Source: Streptomyces sp. ISL-43 (GTDB lineage: Bacteria > Actinomycetota > Actinomycetes > Streptomycetales > Streptomycetaceae). From it: a stretch of 64,000 bases of DNA. Shown here one piece after another: positions 40,083 to 48,913 of the stretch. A program made the position numbers and the translations under genes. The notes under the pieces were generated by a model. It saw nothing but the letters and a program-made list of their open reading frames with translations, did not search any database and was not told the origin of the DNA. The stretch's first letter is position 1. Each line of letters opens with the position of its first letter. The stretch covers positions 62,001-126,000 of the forward strand of contig NZ_JAGGOT010000001.1 in the NCBI RefSeq assembly GCF_018614195.1. The letters are read 5' to 3'.

Positions 40083-41011
40083 GTGGAAAACCTCAAAATG
40101 CAGGCCCGTGCCGCGGCCGGGGGCCTGCTCAACACGCTCAAAACGATGCCCGACGTCCAGGCGCTGTACGTCCTTTCCTCCTCGGCCGTCGCGCCGCGCA
40201 ACGTTACGCGGTTCAGCACTGACTCCGACTTCGACCTGGCCGTCGTCCTCGACGTCCCGATCAAGGACGACGAGTGGAGGCCGCGGTCGGCGGACACGTA
40301 CGCCCTGGTCCGTGACCGGCTCCCCGCCTGGGTCCCGGAGTTCAGCTTCCACCTGCCCGTGCCCTGGGGGCTCATGGAGATCAACGTCCACCAGCTCCTC
40401 TTCCAGTACGAGGCCGACCCGCGCACGACGTGGAACAGCGACAAGTGCGACGCCTACGGGAACAAGGGCGAGCCGCTGTTCGACCGCGAGAACGCCTTCG
40501 AGGCGCTGATCTCCCACAAGACGCGGGAGCAGCTTGAACGGCTGGAGGGCGAGACCCACCGGCTGTACAACCGGATCACCTGGGACGTGCGTGAGATCCC
40601 GCTGCGCATGGCGCGGCGGGTCGGCGTGCCCACGGGTCACTTCGTCCTGTCGGGGGCGCTGGACGAGGTCGTGGACTGGATGTACGCCCGCTCGGGTCGG
40701 CTGCTGCCGAACATGAAGTGGAAGCTGTACTCCCTCGGTGCGCTCGGTCTGATCAGCGGCGAGCAGGAGAACCTGCTGATCGAGGCCCAGCAGTGCGACC
40801 CGCTGTCGATGGTCGACCTGGAGCGGCGGTGCGAGGCCCTGGGGGAGTTCTGCCTGTCCGCCGGGATGGACCGAGCCCCGGCGCGATCGCGGCCGTGCGG
40901 AAGGCGTACCAGCAGGCCAACCACCACCTGCTCGGGGACGAGGCAGCGGTCTTCGCCACCCTGCCGGCCCCGCGTCTCGTTCCCTTCGGCGGGCCCGGCG
41001 GTACCAGTTAG
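40083..41011 (+). pseudogene. Nucleotidyltransferase-domain protein, frameshifted near the C-terminus
   Basis: Starts at ATG 40083. The polymerase-beta-like motif is STDSDFDLAVVLD, with the two Asp of the catalytic DxD around residue 50, and a later acidic strand in WGLMEINVHQLLF. Up to about residue 262 the frame is normal (EALGEFCLSAGM). It then turns into Arg/Pro-rich nonsense, while the +2 frame continues DGPSPGAIAAVRKAYQQA to a stop at 41011. A one-base deletion near 40866 explains this. The core domain would still be made, so partial function is possible. Unfused nucleotidyltransferases modify tRNA, antibiotics or proteins; the target is unknown. Confidence 0.65.
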
Positions 41012-41062
41012 ACGCTTATGTCCGGGCGTCAGTACGCTGCGTGATCCGCTTACACAGGAGGC

Positions 41063-42442
41063 ATGATGTCGATCAAGGTCCACAACACGCTCACCGGCCA
41101 GTCGGAGGAGTTCCGCCCCGAGCGGGAGGCCGAGGTGCGGATGTTCGTGTGCTGACCCACCGTGTACGGCCCCAGCCACGTCGGGCACGCGAAGACGTAC
41201 ACGCAGTTCGACTTCATCGCCCGGTACCTGGAGGCGAGCGGGTACAAGGTCACCTACCTCCAGAACATCACCGACGTCGACGACAAGATCATCCGGCGGT
41301 CGGCGGAGGAGGGCGTCCCGCCGGAGGAGATCGCGGCGCTCTTCGAGAAGCAGTACCTGGAGGACATGGCCGCGCTGGGGAACACCCGCGTCGACGTCCA
41401 CGCGCGGGCCCACGACCACATCGACGCGATCGTGGACCAGATCAAGCGGCTGATCGACCGAGGCCACGCCTACAAGCTCGACGACGGCTGGTACTTCGAC
41501 CTGGCCTCGTTCCCCGCCTACGGCAAGCTCTCCGGTCGCACCGACCTGCGCCCCGAGGACTCGGTGTCGCGGATCGACGATAACTCGAAGAAGCGCAACA
41601 CCGGCGACTTCGCCTTGTGGAAGGGCCGCAAGGACGGCGAGCCGTTCTGGGAGACCGAGCTGGGCCAGGGCCGGCCGGGCTGGCACATCGAGGACACCGC
41701 GATCACGGAGACGTTCTTCGGGCCCTCGTACGACCTGCACGGCGGGGCCGTCGACCTCATCTTCCCGCACCACGAAGCCGAGGTGGCCCAGATGGAAGCC
41801 GCCTCCGGCATCGAGCCCCTGGCCCGGTACTGGATGCACACCGGTCTGCTGCGCGTCGACGGCGAGAAGATGTCGAAGAGCACGGGGAACTTCCTCACGA
41901 TCCGCGACGCTCTCGCCCGGACGGACTTCCGCACCCTGCGCCACGCGTTCCTCTCCCAGCACTACCGATCCTCCATGGAGCTGAACGACTCCACGCTGGA
42001 GCAGGCCCGAGGGGCACGCCGCCGGATCGAGAACTTCGCCCGGACCATCGACCCCGCGCACACGGACAGCCAGGCGAACGCCGCACGCGCCGCCGATGCC
42101 GGGAAGGAGATGCGTGAGCGCCTGGACGACGACTTCGACACCCCCGGCGCCCTCGCCGTCCTGTTCCAGTACATCCGCGAGCAGAACCGCATGGAGGAGC
42201 CGGCCGGCCCGGCCGCTCTGCGGCTGATCGAGGACGTGAACAACCTCTTCGGAACCTTCGACATCCCCGGCTCCGCCCAGAGCGACGCCGCCGTCGACGA
42301 ACTCGTGAAGGAACGCGACCGGCTCCGCGCGGCGAAGAAGTTCGCCGAGGCCGACGCGATCCGAGACCAGCTCACCCAGCAGGGCGTGATCCTCGAGGAC
42401 TCGCCCGAAGGCACCCGTTGGTGGAAGGAGCCCACCTCATGA
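41063..42442 (+). pseudogene. cysS: Cysteinyl-tRNA synthetase paralogue with in-frame TGA
   Basis: Full-length class I synthetase frame of 460 codons, start ATG 41063/41066 behind AGGAGG. Codons read MFVC, then TGA (41153-41155), then PTVYGPSHVGHAKTY. Normal CysRS has CGPTVY, so TGA replaces a glycine codon right after the zinc-ligand Cys29. The rest is intact: HVGH (HIGH motif), the FPHHEAEVAQ zinc region, GEKMSKSTGN (KMSKS) and the C-terminal tRNA-binding part. GTG 41162 could restart translation without the Cys ligand but has no ribosome-binding site. Most simply a nonsense mutation; see findings. The chromosome must hold another cysS. Confidence 0.75.
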
Positions 42443-42642
42443 CCTGGAAGAACCGCTTACCGCTCGTCGTAGAGAGCGCGATACCCCTCAGCCTCTGCGG
42501 AGCGCTGATGGACCACGTAAAGAACCAGACCGCCCGCCCGCGTACATACCAGGGCCTCATCGACGAATCGCTGCGCAAGAGCGAGATGCGCGCCGCCTTG
42601 CTGACCGAAGCAGTCCGGAAGTCGCTGGTCAGATCAAGGTGA
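42439..42642 (+). CDS. Hypothetical 67-residue protein
   Basis: ATG 42439 overlaps the synthetase stop by four bases, so it belongs to the ATP-grasp, nucleotidyltransferase, CysRS operon. It begins MTWKNRLPLVVESAIPLSLC and continues with a helical, basic C-terminus. No family recognised. Confidence 0.55.
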   Translation: MTWKNRLPLVVESAIPLSLCGALMDHVKNQTARPRTYQGLIDESLRKSEMRAALLTEAVRKSLVRSR

Positions 42643-43132
42643 TCAAGGGTTGGGCAACGGCCTTGACCGCGCCGACCGTCCCTGCGGCCCCGCCTACCCT
42701 TCCGTTACCGCCAACAGAAGCTTCGAAGTGCGGCCAGGGTCGGCTGGGCAGACATGCGGAGGACTCCGCACGGGTGGGCGCACGACACCGTGCGTGGAAG
42801 CGAGTGGAGTTCCGCTGGTGGGCACGCTGCTGACGCGCCTCCGGACGGTGAGACCAGGTGCACTCGGCTGGTGTTCCCGGTGCTGCCGGGAGTCCGGACC
42901 TGGCTTCCACAGCTAACTCACACGAAGCGGCCAAGATCGATGCGACCGTTTGATCCGCAGCCACTCCCAAGGTGCAGGCCGCGTACCGCGCACCGAACTC
43001 GTCGGGGATACCGGAGGGTTCCGCATCCAACTTATCCGGGTGCGCGGCTATCCGCCGAGGCCTGCCAGCCTACTGCCAAGTCAACCGTGTCGCTCAGCGC
43101 CTGGCAACCGACGGTGCCGCCCCGCCCTTGAA
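42643..43132. other. Gene-poor gap between synthetase operon and RiPP operon
   Basis: About 490 bases between convergent operons. Open frames on both strands have no conserved features; the composition is slightly less GC-rich. It may hold decayed coding sequence, but nothing can be named. Confidence 0.35.
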
Positions 43133-43133
43133 G

Positions 43134-43160
43134 AAGCCCCAGGGTCGGACCCTGGGGTTT
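43134..43160. terminator. Terminator of the RiPP operon
   Basis: 12-bp stem AAGCCCCAGGGT/ACCCTGGGGTTT with loop CGG, U-rich on either strand. On the minus strand it follows the last gene of the cluster by 26 bases. Confidence 0.8.
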
Positions 43161-43185
43161 CTCCGGGCTCATGCCGTGGGTGGCC

Positions 43186-43416
43186 TCATTCCTTTGCGGC
43201 CTTGAAGGAGACTGCCGACACCGTGACCAGGATGACCGCGAGTACGACGCATATCCCTCGCAGCGTGGCATCGGTTCCGAGGGCGCCGCCGGCGGCCGCG
43301 GCGATCGCCGCGGCGAGCGCCGCAAGGGCGACCGTGCGGGAGCGGCCGGACTTCGGGGTCTGCTGCATCTCAACCTCAATCATCTCTTGCTGCATGGTGC
43401 ATCCATGATCGGCCAT
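43186..43416 (-). CDS. Small two-helix membrane protein at the end of the RiPP operon
   Basis: Protein of up to 76 residues with two hydrophobic helices (VALAALAAAIAAAAGGAL and LRGICVVLAVILVTVSAV) after a polar N-terminus. Several in-frame ATGs (43416, 43395, 43368) leave the start open. It lies 16 bases after the eliminase stop, before the terminator, so it is probably the last gene of the biosynthetic operon. Small membrane proteins in that position often give immunity; this is inference. Confidence 0.55.
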   Translation of the reverse strand: MADHGCTMQQEMIEVEMQQTPKSGRSRTVALAALAAAIAAAAGGALGTDATLRGICVVLAVILVTVSAVSFKAAKE

Positions 43417-43432
43417 GGGCGATGCCGAAACA

Positions 43433-44377
43433 TCATCTTGTGGCCAGAAGTGCGCGGTTGACGGTGAGGGGATCGCTAAGTCCCTGCGCGGCGATCACCC
43501 CCAGCAAGGCCTCCTCCCGGGGGAGAACGCCAAGCCGGTTCGTCATCATGTGCACCTGATGGAACAACAGGTGTCCCGTGGTGCGCGGGATCCCGGCAGC
43601 GGCCGCCTCGCGCAGGTGGGCGGTGAGCGTCGCGGTCCACGATGCGAGCTGTGCCGTCACCGACGTGTCCGCCGCGAGTTCGGCCGCACGAGGGCCGATG
43701 CCCCAGCGGTCCAGCGCCGCTTCGTCGCGCAGTCGCGACTGCAGTTCCCCGGCCTCAGGGCCCGCGTCCCGTGTCCACCAATGCAGGTGCCGGGCCCAGA
43801 AGTGCGCGGCGTCGAGCGGTACGTCTGCGGCTGCCTCGCCGAGGTGGTCCAGCGAGCGGACGGCAGCCTCCATCAGCAGTGTCGCCAGTGCGGCCCGATC
43901 CGGCGAGCGCCGGAAGTCCGCTGCCCACAGGGCCAGGTCGCTCGACTCCTGGAAGACCGCTTCGGCAAGCCGCGTACCGTCTGGGCCGCCGTACTTGCCG
44001 TATTCCGGCTCGTACACCGCGACATCGGCCCCCGCGTACCGCCCGCCGAAAGGCCGGAAGTCGAGGTCGAAGAGGGAGAACCGCTGCTCGGCGCGCTCCC
44101 GGCCCAGTGCGGCACACTGCGCGGCCAGCTCCGGCAGGCGCTGGTGCAGCGCGTCGAGCAACACGCGTGGGCCGTGGATCCGCAGCCGTAGATGTGGACC
44201 CCGCCAGTCGGTGTACTGGATGTGGAACCACCGGTCGGCGCCCTGCTCCACGGCCCAGGTGACCAGGGGGCGCAGTACGTCGACGACTGCCCTGTCGAGC
44301 TGGTCCAGTCCGCCCGGGTAGAGCCGTACATACCACCAGCCCGGCTCGTCGAGTGCTCGTACGTCGTTCACCGTCAC
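43433..44377 (-). CDS. Thiopeptide-type bacteriocin biosynthesis protein (LanB elimination domain, SpaB_C)
   Basis: Stand-alone 314-residue protein of the TIGR03891/SpaB C-terminal type. Segments such as WWYVRLYPGG, the Arg/His-rich IHGPRVLLD region, FRPFGGRYAGADVAVYEPEYGKYGG and a C-terminal HQVHMMTNRLGV tract are typical. In split LanB systems this protein removes glutamate from glutamylated Ser/Thr to give dehydroalanine or dehydrobutyrine; a close homologue class performs the thiopeptide pyridine-forming cycloaddition. Only one such protein is seen here, so elimination is the more economical role. GTG 44377 overlaps the LanB stop by four bases. Confidence 0.85.
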   Translation of the reverse strand: MTVNDVRALDEPGWWYVRLYPGGLDQLDRAVVDVLRPLVTWAVEQGADRWFHIQYTDWRGPHLRLRIHGPRVLLDALHQRLPELAAQCAALGRERAEQRFSLFDLDFRPFGGRYAGADVAVYEPEYGKYGGPDGTRLAEAVFQESSDLALWAADFRRSPDRAALATLLMEAAVRSLDHLGEAAADVPLDAAHFWARHLHWWTRDAGPEAGELQSRLRDEAALDRWGIGPRAAELAADTSVTAQLASWTATLTAHLREAAAAGIPRTTGHLLFHQVHMMTNRLGVLPREEALLGVIAAQGLSDPLTVNRALLATR

Positions 44378-46860
44378 CTTCCTTCCTTCCGGACCGGCCG
44401 GTCCCAGCGCAGCAGTGACACATGCTCGGCGGCCCGGGTCAGCCCGCGCCCGTCGCGGACCCAGAACTCGTCGGGCTTCGGTGACATCTCCGCGAACCGG
44501 ATCGCCGCGCTGTCCGCTCCGCCGATCCGGCTGAGCGCAGCCCACACGGCGTGCGGACTGCGGAAGGACAGCCACGCGGGCTTGGCGGCGGACTGGTCGC
44601 CCATCGGCACGGCCGACTCCACGGACAGGAACACCTGGTCCGGCATCCCGTGTTCCAGGCGCCATCTGTGCACGCGCCGGTGGAAGGCGACGGCGTTCTC
44701 GCCCTGTTCCGGTCGGGGAATGAGCCCCGGGGCGCAGCGCCAGGTACGCCTGCCCAGCACCAGGCGGCCGTGTTCGACCGGCGGGATGACCTGCATCTCG
44801 TCGGGTGCGGGCGCGGGCGCCGTGTCCAGCGGGCTCCGGGTGCAGCGTTGCCGGGAGCCGTTGACCCAGGGGTCGGCGAGGCACAGCAGCAGCCTGGACA
44901 CGCCCGGTATGAGGTGCAGCGGCACGACGCCCAGGTAGACGGGCGCCACCGGCAGGCCGTCCGGTCCGGTGAGCGACAGGGTGTCGTCCACCGTGCTGTG
45001 GTGCACGGCGATCCCGGTGAACGGCGCTCGCGGCACGCCGGACGCACCGGGTTCGCCCGGCCAGTCGAGTCGGCCCGGCAGGATCGCGTCGGCGACCCGG
45101 TGCATGCCGTTCACGTCACCGGACAGGGTGAGCTGACGCGGGGTGGCGTCGGGGTACGCGGCACAGATCCAGTCCCTCAGCCGCGGGGTCAGGCCGCCGT
45201 CGCCGGGGGCCGCGGGGCCGGGGGCATCGAGAAGGTGCCGGAACCGTGCGACGAGGCCGCCCATACCGGGGTTGTACTGGTTGATCACGACCCGGTGTCG
45301 CCCGGCGCGAATCTCGTCGGCCGACGCCGCCGCGACCTGGTACAGCACCGCCGTCGTCGGTGGCGCGCTGCTGGCCGAGACCGGCAGCCAGGCCCGGTCC
45401 GTGGGGCCGCCCATGGTCCGGTGGTCCAGGGTCAGTGCCCGGGCGAACTTCTGGTCGTGGGCGGGATCCGCCGCCACGTCCCAGAGGAAGTCGAGTACGT
45501 CGTCGCACCGCCCGCCTGCGCCGTAACGTACCGTGAACTCCTCGCAGAGCCAGTCGTACAGGTGCGAACGGAAGATGTACGGCCGGATGAGGGCACCCAG
45601 CTCGGCGATATCCGCACTGACCTCGGACACCGGGAGGTCCACCCGTACGTCGGACGTCGCGTCCTCGTAAACGGCGAACGGGGCGGCCGGGCGGGGCGAG
45701 CCCGCGTCGTCGGGCCGGGTCAGGGCTGCGAGGCGCTCCACGTTCCGCGCCCGGTCCGCGCCGGGCAGCCCGCTCAGCTGCGCGGTCTCCTGCTCCAGTT
45801 CGGACAGGAGTCGGGCGGTGGCGCGCACGTCAACGCCGTCCAACTGCCGCAGCCTGTCCGCCAGTACGGTGAGCGGCCGCGCGTCGTCGGGCCGCCAGGG
45901 CAGCACCAGCCGGAGCCAGCCGGTGTCGAGCAGCCTCACGTAGGCGGCGAAGGGGTCGGCGCCGCCGATCAGCTCCAGGCACTCGGCCACGGACATCCGG
46001 GGCCACGAGCAGATCTGCCGAAGCAGCGGTGCGTACGCGGAGGCGTCGGTGAGGGTGTCGGTCCGCCAGGCGGTGGATCCTCCCTCCCCGCTGTTGTTGT
46101 ACGAGGGGATGAGCAGCCGGGGAGCGCCGCCGCTGTATCGGACCGAGTCGTTCGGCTCGACCTCCAGGACCGGCGCGAAGCGGTGGTCCCGGGCGAGCGC
46201 GTCGAGCCAGGACCGTACGTGCTGCTGCGCGACGTAGGTGTGCCCCGAACCGTCGGCGGGCATCCCGTCGAGGGCGAGCGCCGTCAGATGCGAGAACGGG
46301 CTCGTCTTCAGGGCGGCCCGCGTGACGTACCCGAGGACGGAGCGCGCGGCCTTGCTGCGCGGCGTCAGCGGATCGGACGACAGGTACAGGAGCACATGCC
46401 GGTTGGCAAGGGCGAGCCCCTGGGCCAGCCGGGGCTCTTCGAGGATCTCGCGGAGCCGGCGGGTCGCCCGCTCCGCTTCGGCCTCGTAGCGCGCCTCAGT
46501 CTCGGTGTACTGCCGGGTGAGGCGGCCGGCGGTGGTGAGCCAGGAGTCCAGTCGGGCCCGGTCCACCGGGTCGAGGAGTGCGGCGACGTCCTCCACAGCG
46601 TCGAAGGCCTTCAGCCTCCGGTTGTGCATGGCGCGGCGCAGGTTCAGGACCTTGCGGCGCAGCGCCGGCGTCTCGTCGAGCGTCGGCACCAGCGCGTGGA
46701 GTGCGTCCGACAGCTTCGCCGACACGTCGTCGAGCTGCTGCTCCAGTTCGGTTTCGAGACGCAGCGAGGCGTCCGTCTGCGGCATCTCCAGGTCGAGCGC
46801 CTCTACGGGGAGCCCGTTGACCCGGTGGACGGTGAACGGCGACACGAACGGGGTCATCAT
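44374..46860 (-). CDS. Lantibiotic dehydratase, tRNA-Glu-dependent glutamylation protein
   Basis: LanB N-terminal (Lant_dehydr_N) protein of 828 residues that transfers glutamate from Glu-tRNA to Ser/Thr of the precursor core. Typical features are the helical N-terminal region, SVLGYVTRAALKTSPFSHLT (the TSPFS motif), VINQYNPGMGGLVARF and a C-terminal REG-like barrel. It lacks the elimination domain, which is encoded separately downstream, as in thiopeptide and goadsporin systems. ATG 46860 lies in an ATGA overlap with the PqqD-M50 gene. Confidence 0.9.
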   Translation of the reverse strand: MMTPFVSPFTVHRVNGLPVEALDLEMPQTDASLRLETELEQQLDDVSAKLSDALHALVPTLDETPALRRKVLNLRRAMHNRRLKAFDAVEDVAALLDPVDRARLDSWLTTAGRLTRQYTETEARYEAEAERATRRLREILEEPRLAQGLALANRHVLLYLSSDPLTPRSKAARSVLGYVTRAALKTSPFSHLTALALDGMPADGSGHTYVAQQHVRSWLDALARDHRFAPVLEVEPNDSVRYSGGAPRLLIPSYNNSGEGGSTAWRTDTLTDASAYAPLLRQICSWPRMSVAECLELIGGADPFAAYVRLLDTGWLRLVLPWRPDDARPLTVLADRLRQLDGVDVRATARLLSELEQETAQLSGLPGADRARNVERLAALTRPDDAGSPRPAAPFAVYEDATSDVRVDLPVSEVSADIAELGALIRPYIFRSHLYDWLCEEFTVRYGAGGRCDDVLDFLWDVAADPAHDQKFARALTLDHRTMGGPTDRAWLPVSASSAPPTTAVLYQVAAASADEIRAGRHRVVINQYNPGMGGLVARFRHLLDAPGPAAPGDGGLTPRLRDWICAAYPDATPRQLTLSGDVNGMHRVADAILPGRLDWPGEPGASGVPRAPFTGIAVHHSTVDDTLSLTGPDGLPVAPVYLGVVPLHLIPGVSRLLLCLADPWVNGSRQRCTRSPLDTAPAPAPDEMQVIPPVEHGRLVLGRRTWRCAPGLIPRPEQGENAVAFHRRVHRWRLEHGMPDQVFLSVESAVPMGDQSAAKPAWLSFRSPHAVWAALSRIGGADSAAIRFAEMSPKPDEFWVRDGRGLTRAAEHVSLLRWDRPVRKEGR

Positions 46861-48035
46861 GCGATCACCGCCTCGATCACGCCCCACCAGGAGCGGAGCA
46901 CGAAACCGACCAGGACCACGCCGTAGGCGAGGCACAGCGTGCCGAAGGCCAGGTAGCCGAAGCGCTTGGCCCGGCCGGTGGCGGCGAGGTTGCTGGGCAG
47001 CGGGGTCCGCGTCACCAGGTGGGCGAGGTAGGCGAAGGAGCGGCCGCGTACGTTGACCGAGCCCATCGTGGACTCGAGCGCGTGGTAGCCGTCCGAGGGC
47101 AGCAGCGGGTTCAGGTTGACCAGCATCAGCAGAAGCTGGAGCTGGAGCAGCGCGCCCGCGACATCGTGCACCGGCCCGTCGGCGGTGAGGAGCAGCAGGC
47201 CCGCGACTCCGGCCCATACGGCGTCGCTCATGGGACCGGCGAGCGCGATGAGGACACGGGGGGCCCGGGAGCGCACCCGGTAGGCGTCGGTGCGGTCCAC
47301 GTACGCCACCGGCATGACGTAGAGCATGAGGGTGATGCCGGCTTCGCGCACGGGCACCCGCAGGTACTGGCAGACCAGGGCGTGGCCCAGCTCGTGGACC
47401 GCGATCTGCAGCATCAGCAGGGGGATCGCGAGCCAGGACCAGGACGTGTACGACGGCAGGCCCTCGGCGGCGACGGCGTAACCGGCGGTGGAGAGGGCGG
47501 CGGCCACCAGGACGAGCCAGGAGGCGACCACGGCCGAGGACGGAAACACCCGCAGCAGTCGTGCGACGGGGTCGAGAAGGACGTGGACGGAACGGGTCAG
47601 CGGCAACCGGGGCATTCGTTCGCGCAGGGACCAGCTCATGAGGCGCTGGCGGCGGGACTCGTCCTGCGGTGCCATCGTAAGGACGCCGGCCTGCCGCAGC
47701 TCGTGGAAGAAGCGTGTCACGGCCGCCTCGATCCGCTGGGGATCGCCGGACGAGGACGCGATAACCCTGCGGATCACATCATCGGCGGTCGGCGCGTCGT
47801 CGAGCAGCGAAAGGACGACGGTGCCCGCCTTCGAGACCGCCACATACCGGCCGCTCGAGCTGTCGAAGAGCAGCGGCCGGCCGTCGATCCCTTCCAGCAG
47901 TTCCACGGTGCCTTTCAAGGCGAGTGGTTCGGTGCCGAGCCACGCCGTGTCATCGGGCGCCTCGACCTCGCCCGGCGCGTCCACGGCGTCGGCCGGGGGC
48001 TTCCTACGCCGCACGGACATGGCGACGGATCGCAT
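46857..48035 (-). CDS. PqqD/RRE-like domain fused to M50 site-2-type membrane metalloprotease
   Basis: Protein of 392 residues. Residues about 35-120 look like PqqD, a RiPP leader recognition fold (GRYVAVSKAGTVVLSLLDD). The rest is a polytopic M50-type zinc protease: HELGH at 214-218 within a helix and NLNPLLPSDGYHALES as the third-ligand motif (usually LDG). At least five hydrophobic segments are present. Likely work: binding the shared leader at the membrane and cutting it, or supporting export. ATG 48035 follows AGGAGG. Confidence 0.85.
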   Translation of the reverse strand: MRSVAMSVRRRKPPADAVDAPGEVEAPDDTAWLGTEPLALKGTVELLEGIDGRPLLFDSSSGRYVAVSKAGTVVLSLLDDAPTADDVIRRVIASSSGDPQRIEAAVTRFFHELRQAGVLTMAPQDESRRQRLMSWSLRERMPRLPLTRSVHVLLDPVARLLRVFPSSAVVASWLVLVAAALSTAGYAVAAEGLPSYTSWSWLAIPLLMLQIAVHELGHALVCQYLRVPVREAGITLMLYVMPVAYVDRTDAYRVRSRAPRVLIALAGPMSDAVWAGVAGLLLLTADGPVHDVAGALLQLQLLLMLVNLNPLLPSDGYHALESTMGSVNVRGRSFAYLAHLVTRTPLPSNLAATGRAKRFGYLAFGTLCLAYGVVLVGFVLRSWWGVIEAVIA

Positions 48036-48065
48036 GGGACCTCCTGAGGGGATACTGGGCTGAGA

Positions 48066-48108
48066 CCCCGCGGGGTCGGCAATCTTGCACATTGCCGACC
48101 CCGCGGGG
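48066..48108 (-). terminator. 18-bp perfect hairpin between precursor genes and downstream enzymes
   Basis: CCCCGCGGGGTCGGCAAT (48066-48083) pairs fully with 48091-48108, loop CTTGCAC. It lies after the last precursor gene and 31 bases before the PqqD-M50 start. No long U-run follows, so it is probably an attenuator or 3' mRNA stabiliser that sets precursor transcripts above enzyme transcripts. Confidence 0.75.
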
Positions 48109-48200
48109 CCGATCAGCCGGCGATCGATGACTCGGTCATGGCGCAGGCCAGGCCGGGGATTGGCTGCCTGCTGCGGCTTTGGCCGTGAAGCCGCGCCGAC

Positions 48201-48404
48201 TCAGCCTGCCGAGGACCAGCTGCCGGCCGAGCTGACCGAGGAGGCCGGGCAGCTGCCGCTGCCGGCGCAGGCGAAGCTGCCGGAGGTTCCGAGCAGCGCC
48301 GTCTTGCTGAGGGGCTCGATCGTCAGATCCTCGGCGGTGAGGTCGAGGGCGAAGAGGTCCGCGGTGGGATCCGTCGACGCGGGGGCCGTGGTGGTGTGCG
48401 ACAC
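48201..48404 (-). CDS. RiPP precursor peptide A
   Basis: Precursor of 67 residues, GTG 48404 behind AAGGAA. Acidic leader with DLFALDLTAEDLTIEPLS and a Ser/Cys/Gly-rich core, SFACAGSGSCPASS followed by VSSAGSWSSAG. Shares the leader pattern (DLF..D, LT.E.L) and the SCPAS core motif with precursors B-D. Two core cysteines are azole candidates; many serines are dehydration candidates. Confidence 0.88.
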   Translation of the reverse strand: MSHTTTAPASTDPTADLFALDLTAEDLTIEPLSKTALLGTSGSFACAGSGSCPASSVSSAGSWSSAG

Positions 48405-48460
48405 GGTGTGTTCCTTCCTGGTGGAAACCGGAGGCGGTGCGCTCCGGAAGAATGGACCGA

Positions 48461-48637
48461 TCAGTTGCTGCAGGACCCCGTGGAGGCAGTCGACGCGGTG
48501 GACGCGGGGCAGCTGTACGAACCGACGCTGCTGCTGGAGGTCCAGCTCGCGAGGGAGGCGGTGTCGCTCAGCTGCTCGACCTGAAGGCCCTCGGCGAAGT
48601 CCTCGGCGAACAGGTCGAGGTGCGCGGTGCTTTCCAT
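48461..48637 (-). CDS. RiPP precursor peptide B
   Basis: 58 residues, ATG 48637. Leader HLDLFAEDFAEGLQVEQLSD, then a Ser/Thr-rich core: SWTSSSSVGSYSCPAST, followed by ASTASTGSCSN. It contains two core cysteines and the densest Ser/Thr content of the four. Confidence 0.9.
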   Translation of the reverse strand: MESTAHLDLFAEDFAEGLQVEQLSDTASLASWTSSSSVGSYSCPASTASTASTGSCSN

Positions 48638-48693
48638 GTGCTTCTCTCCTGGGTGATAGAGGTGATGCGGTGCGGTGTGCCCTCTGCCGTCGG

Positions 48694-48870
48694 CTAGCCG
48701 GCGGAAGAGGCGCTGGCGCTCGTCGATGCCGTGGACGCCGGGCAGGAGGCGCTGGTGAAGGTGCCCGCCGAGCCCCACGTGCCGAGCAGGGCGGCGTCGT
48801 CGAGGACCTCTGCGGTCAGGTCGGAGGCCAGATCCTCGGCGAAGAGGTCCAGGCCGTCGTGGTCGCGCAT
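48694..48870 (-). CDS. RiPP precursor peptide C
   Basis: 58 residues, ATG 48870 behind AAGGGAA. Leader DGLDLFAEDLASDLTAEVLD; core TWGSAGTFTSASCPAST then ASTSASASSAG. Only one core cysteine, so at most one thiazole. Confidence 0.9.
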   Translation of the reverse strand: MRDHDGLDLFAEDLASDLTAEVLDDAALLGTWGSAGTFTSASCPASTASTSASASSAG

Positions 48871-48913
48871 ATCGGATTCCCTTGGTCGGTCGAAGTGATC
48901 GGGAAGTGTGGTG

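Noticed and set aside
41063..42442. Selenoprotein reading of the CysRS TGA
   Set aside because: No hairpin of convincing SECIS type was seen just behind the TGA, and the replaced residue is Gly in the family, not Cys. Kept only as a remote alternative.
42629..43030. A 133-codon minus-strand frame in the gap after the CysRS operon
   Set aside because: No ribosome-binding site, no conserved pattern, composition like random GC-rich sequence.
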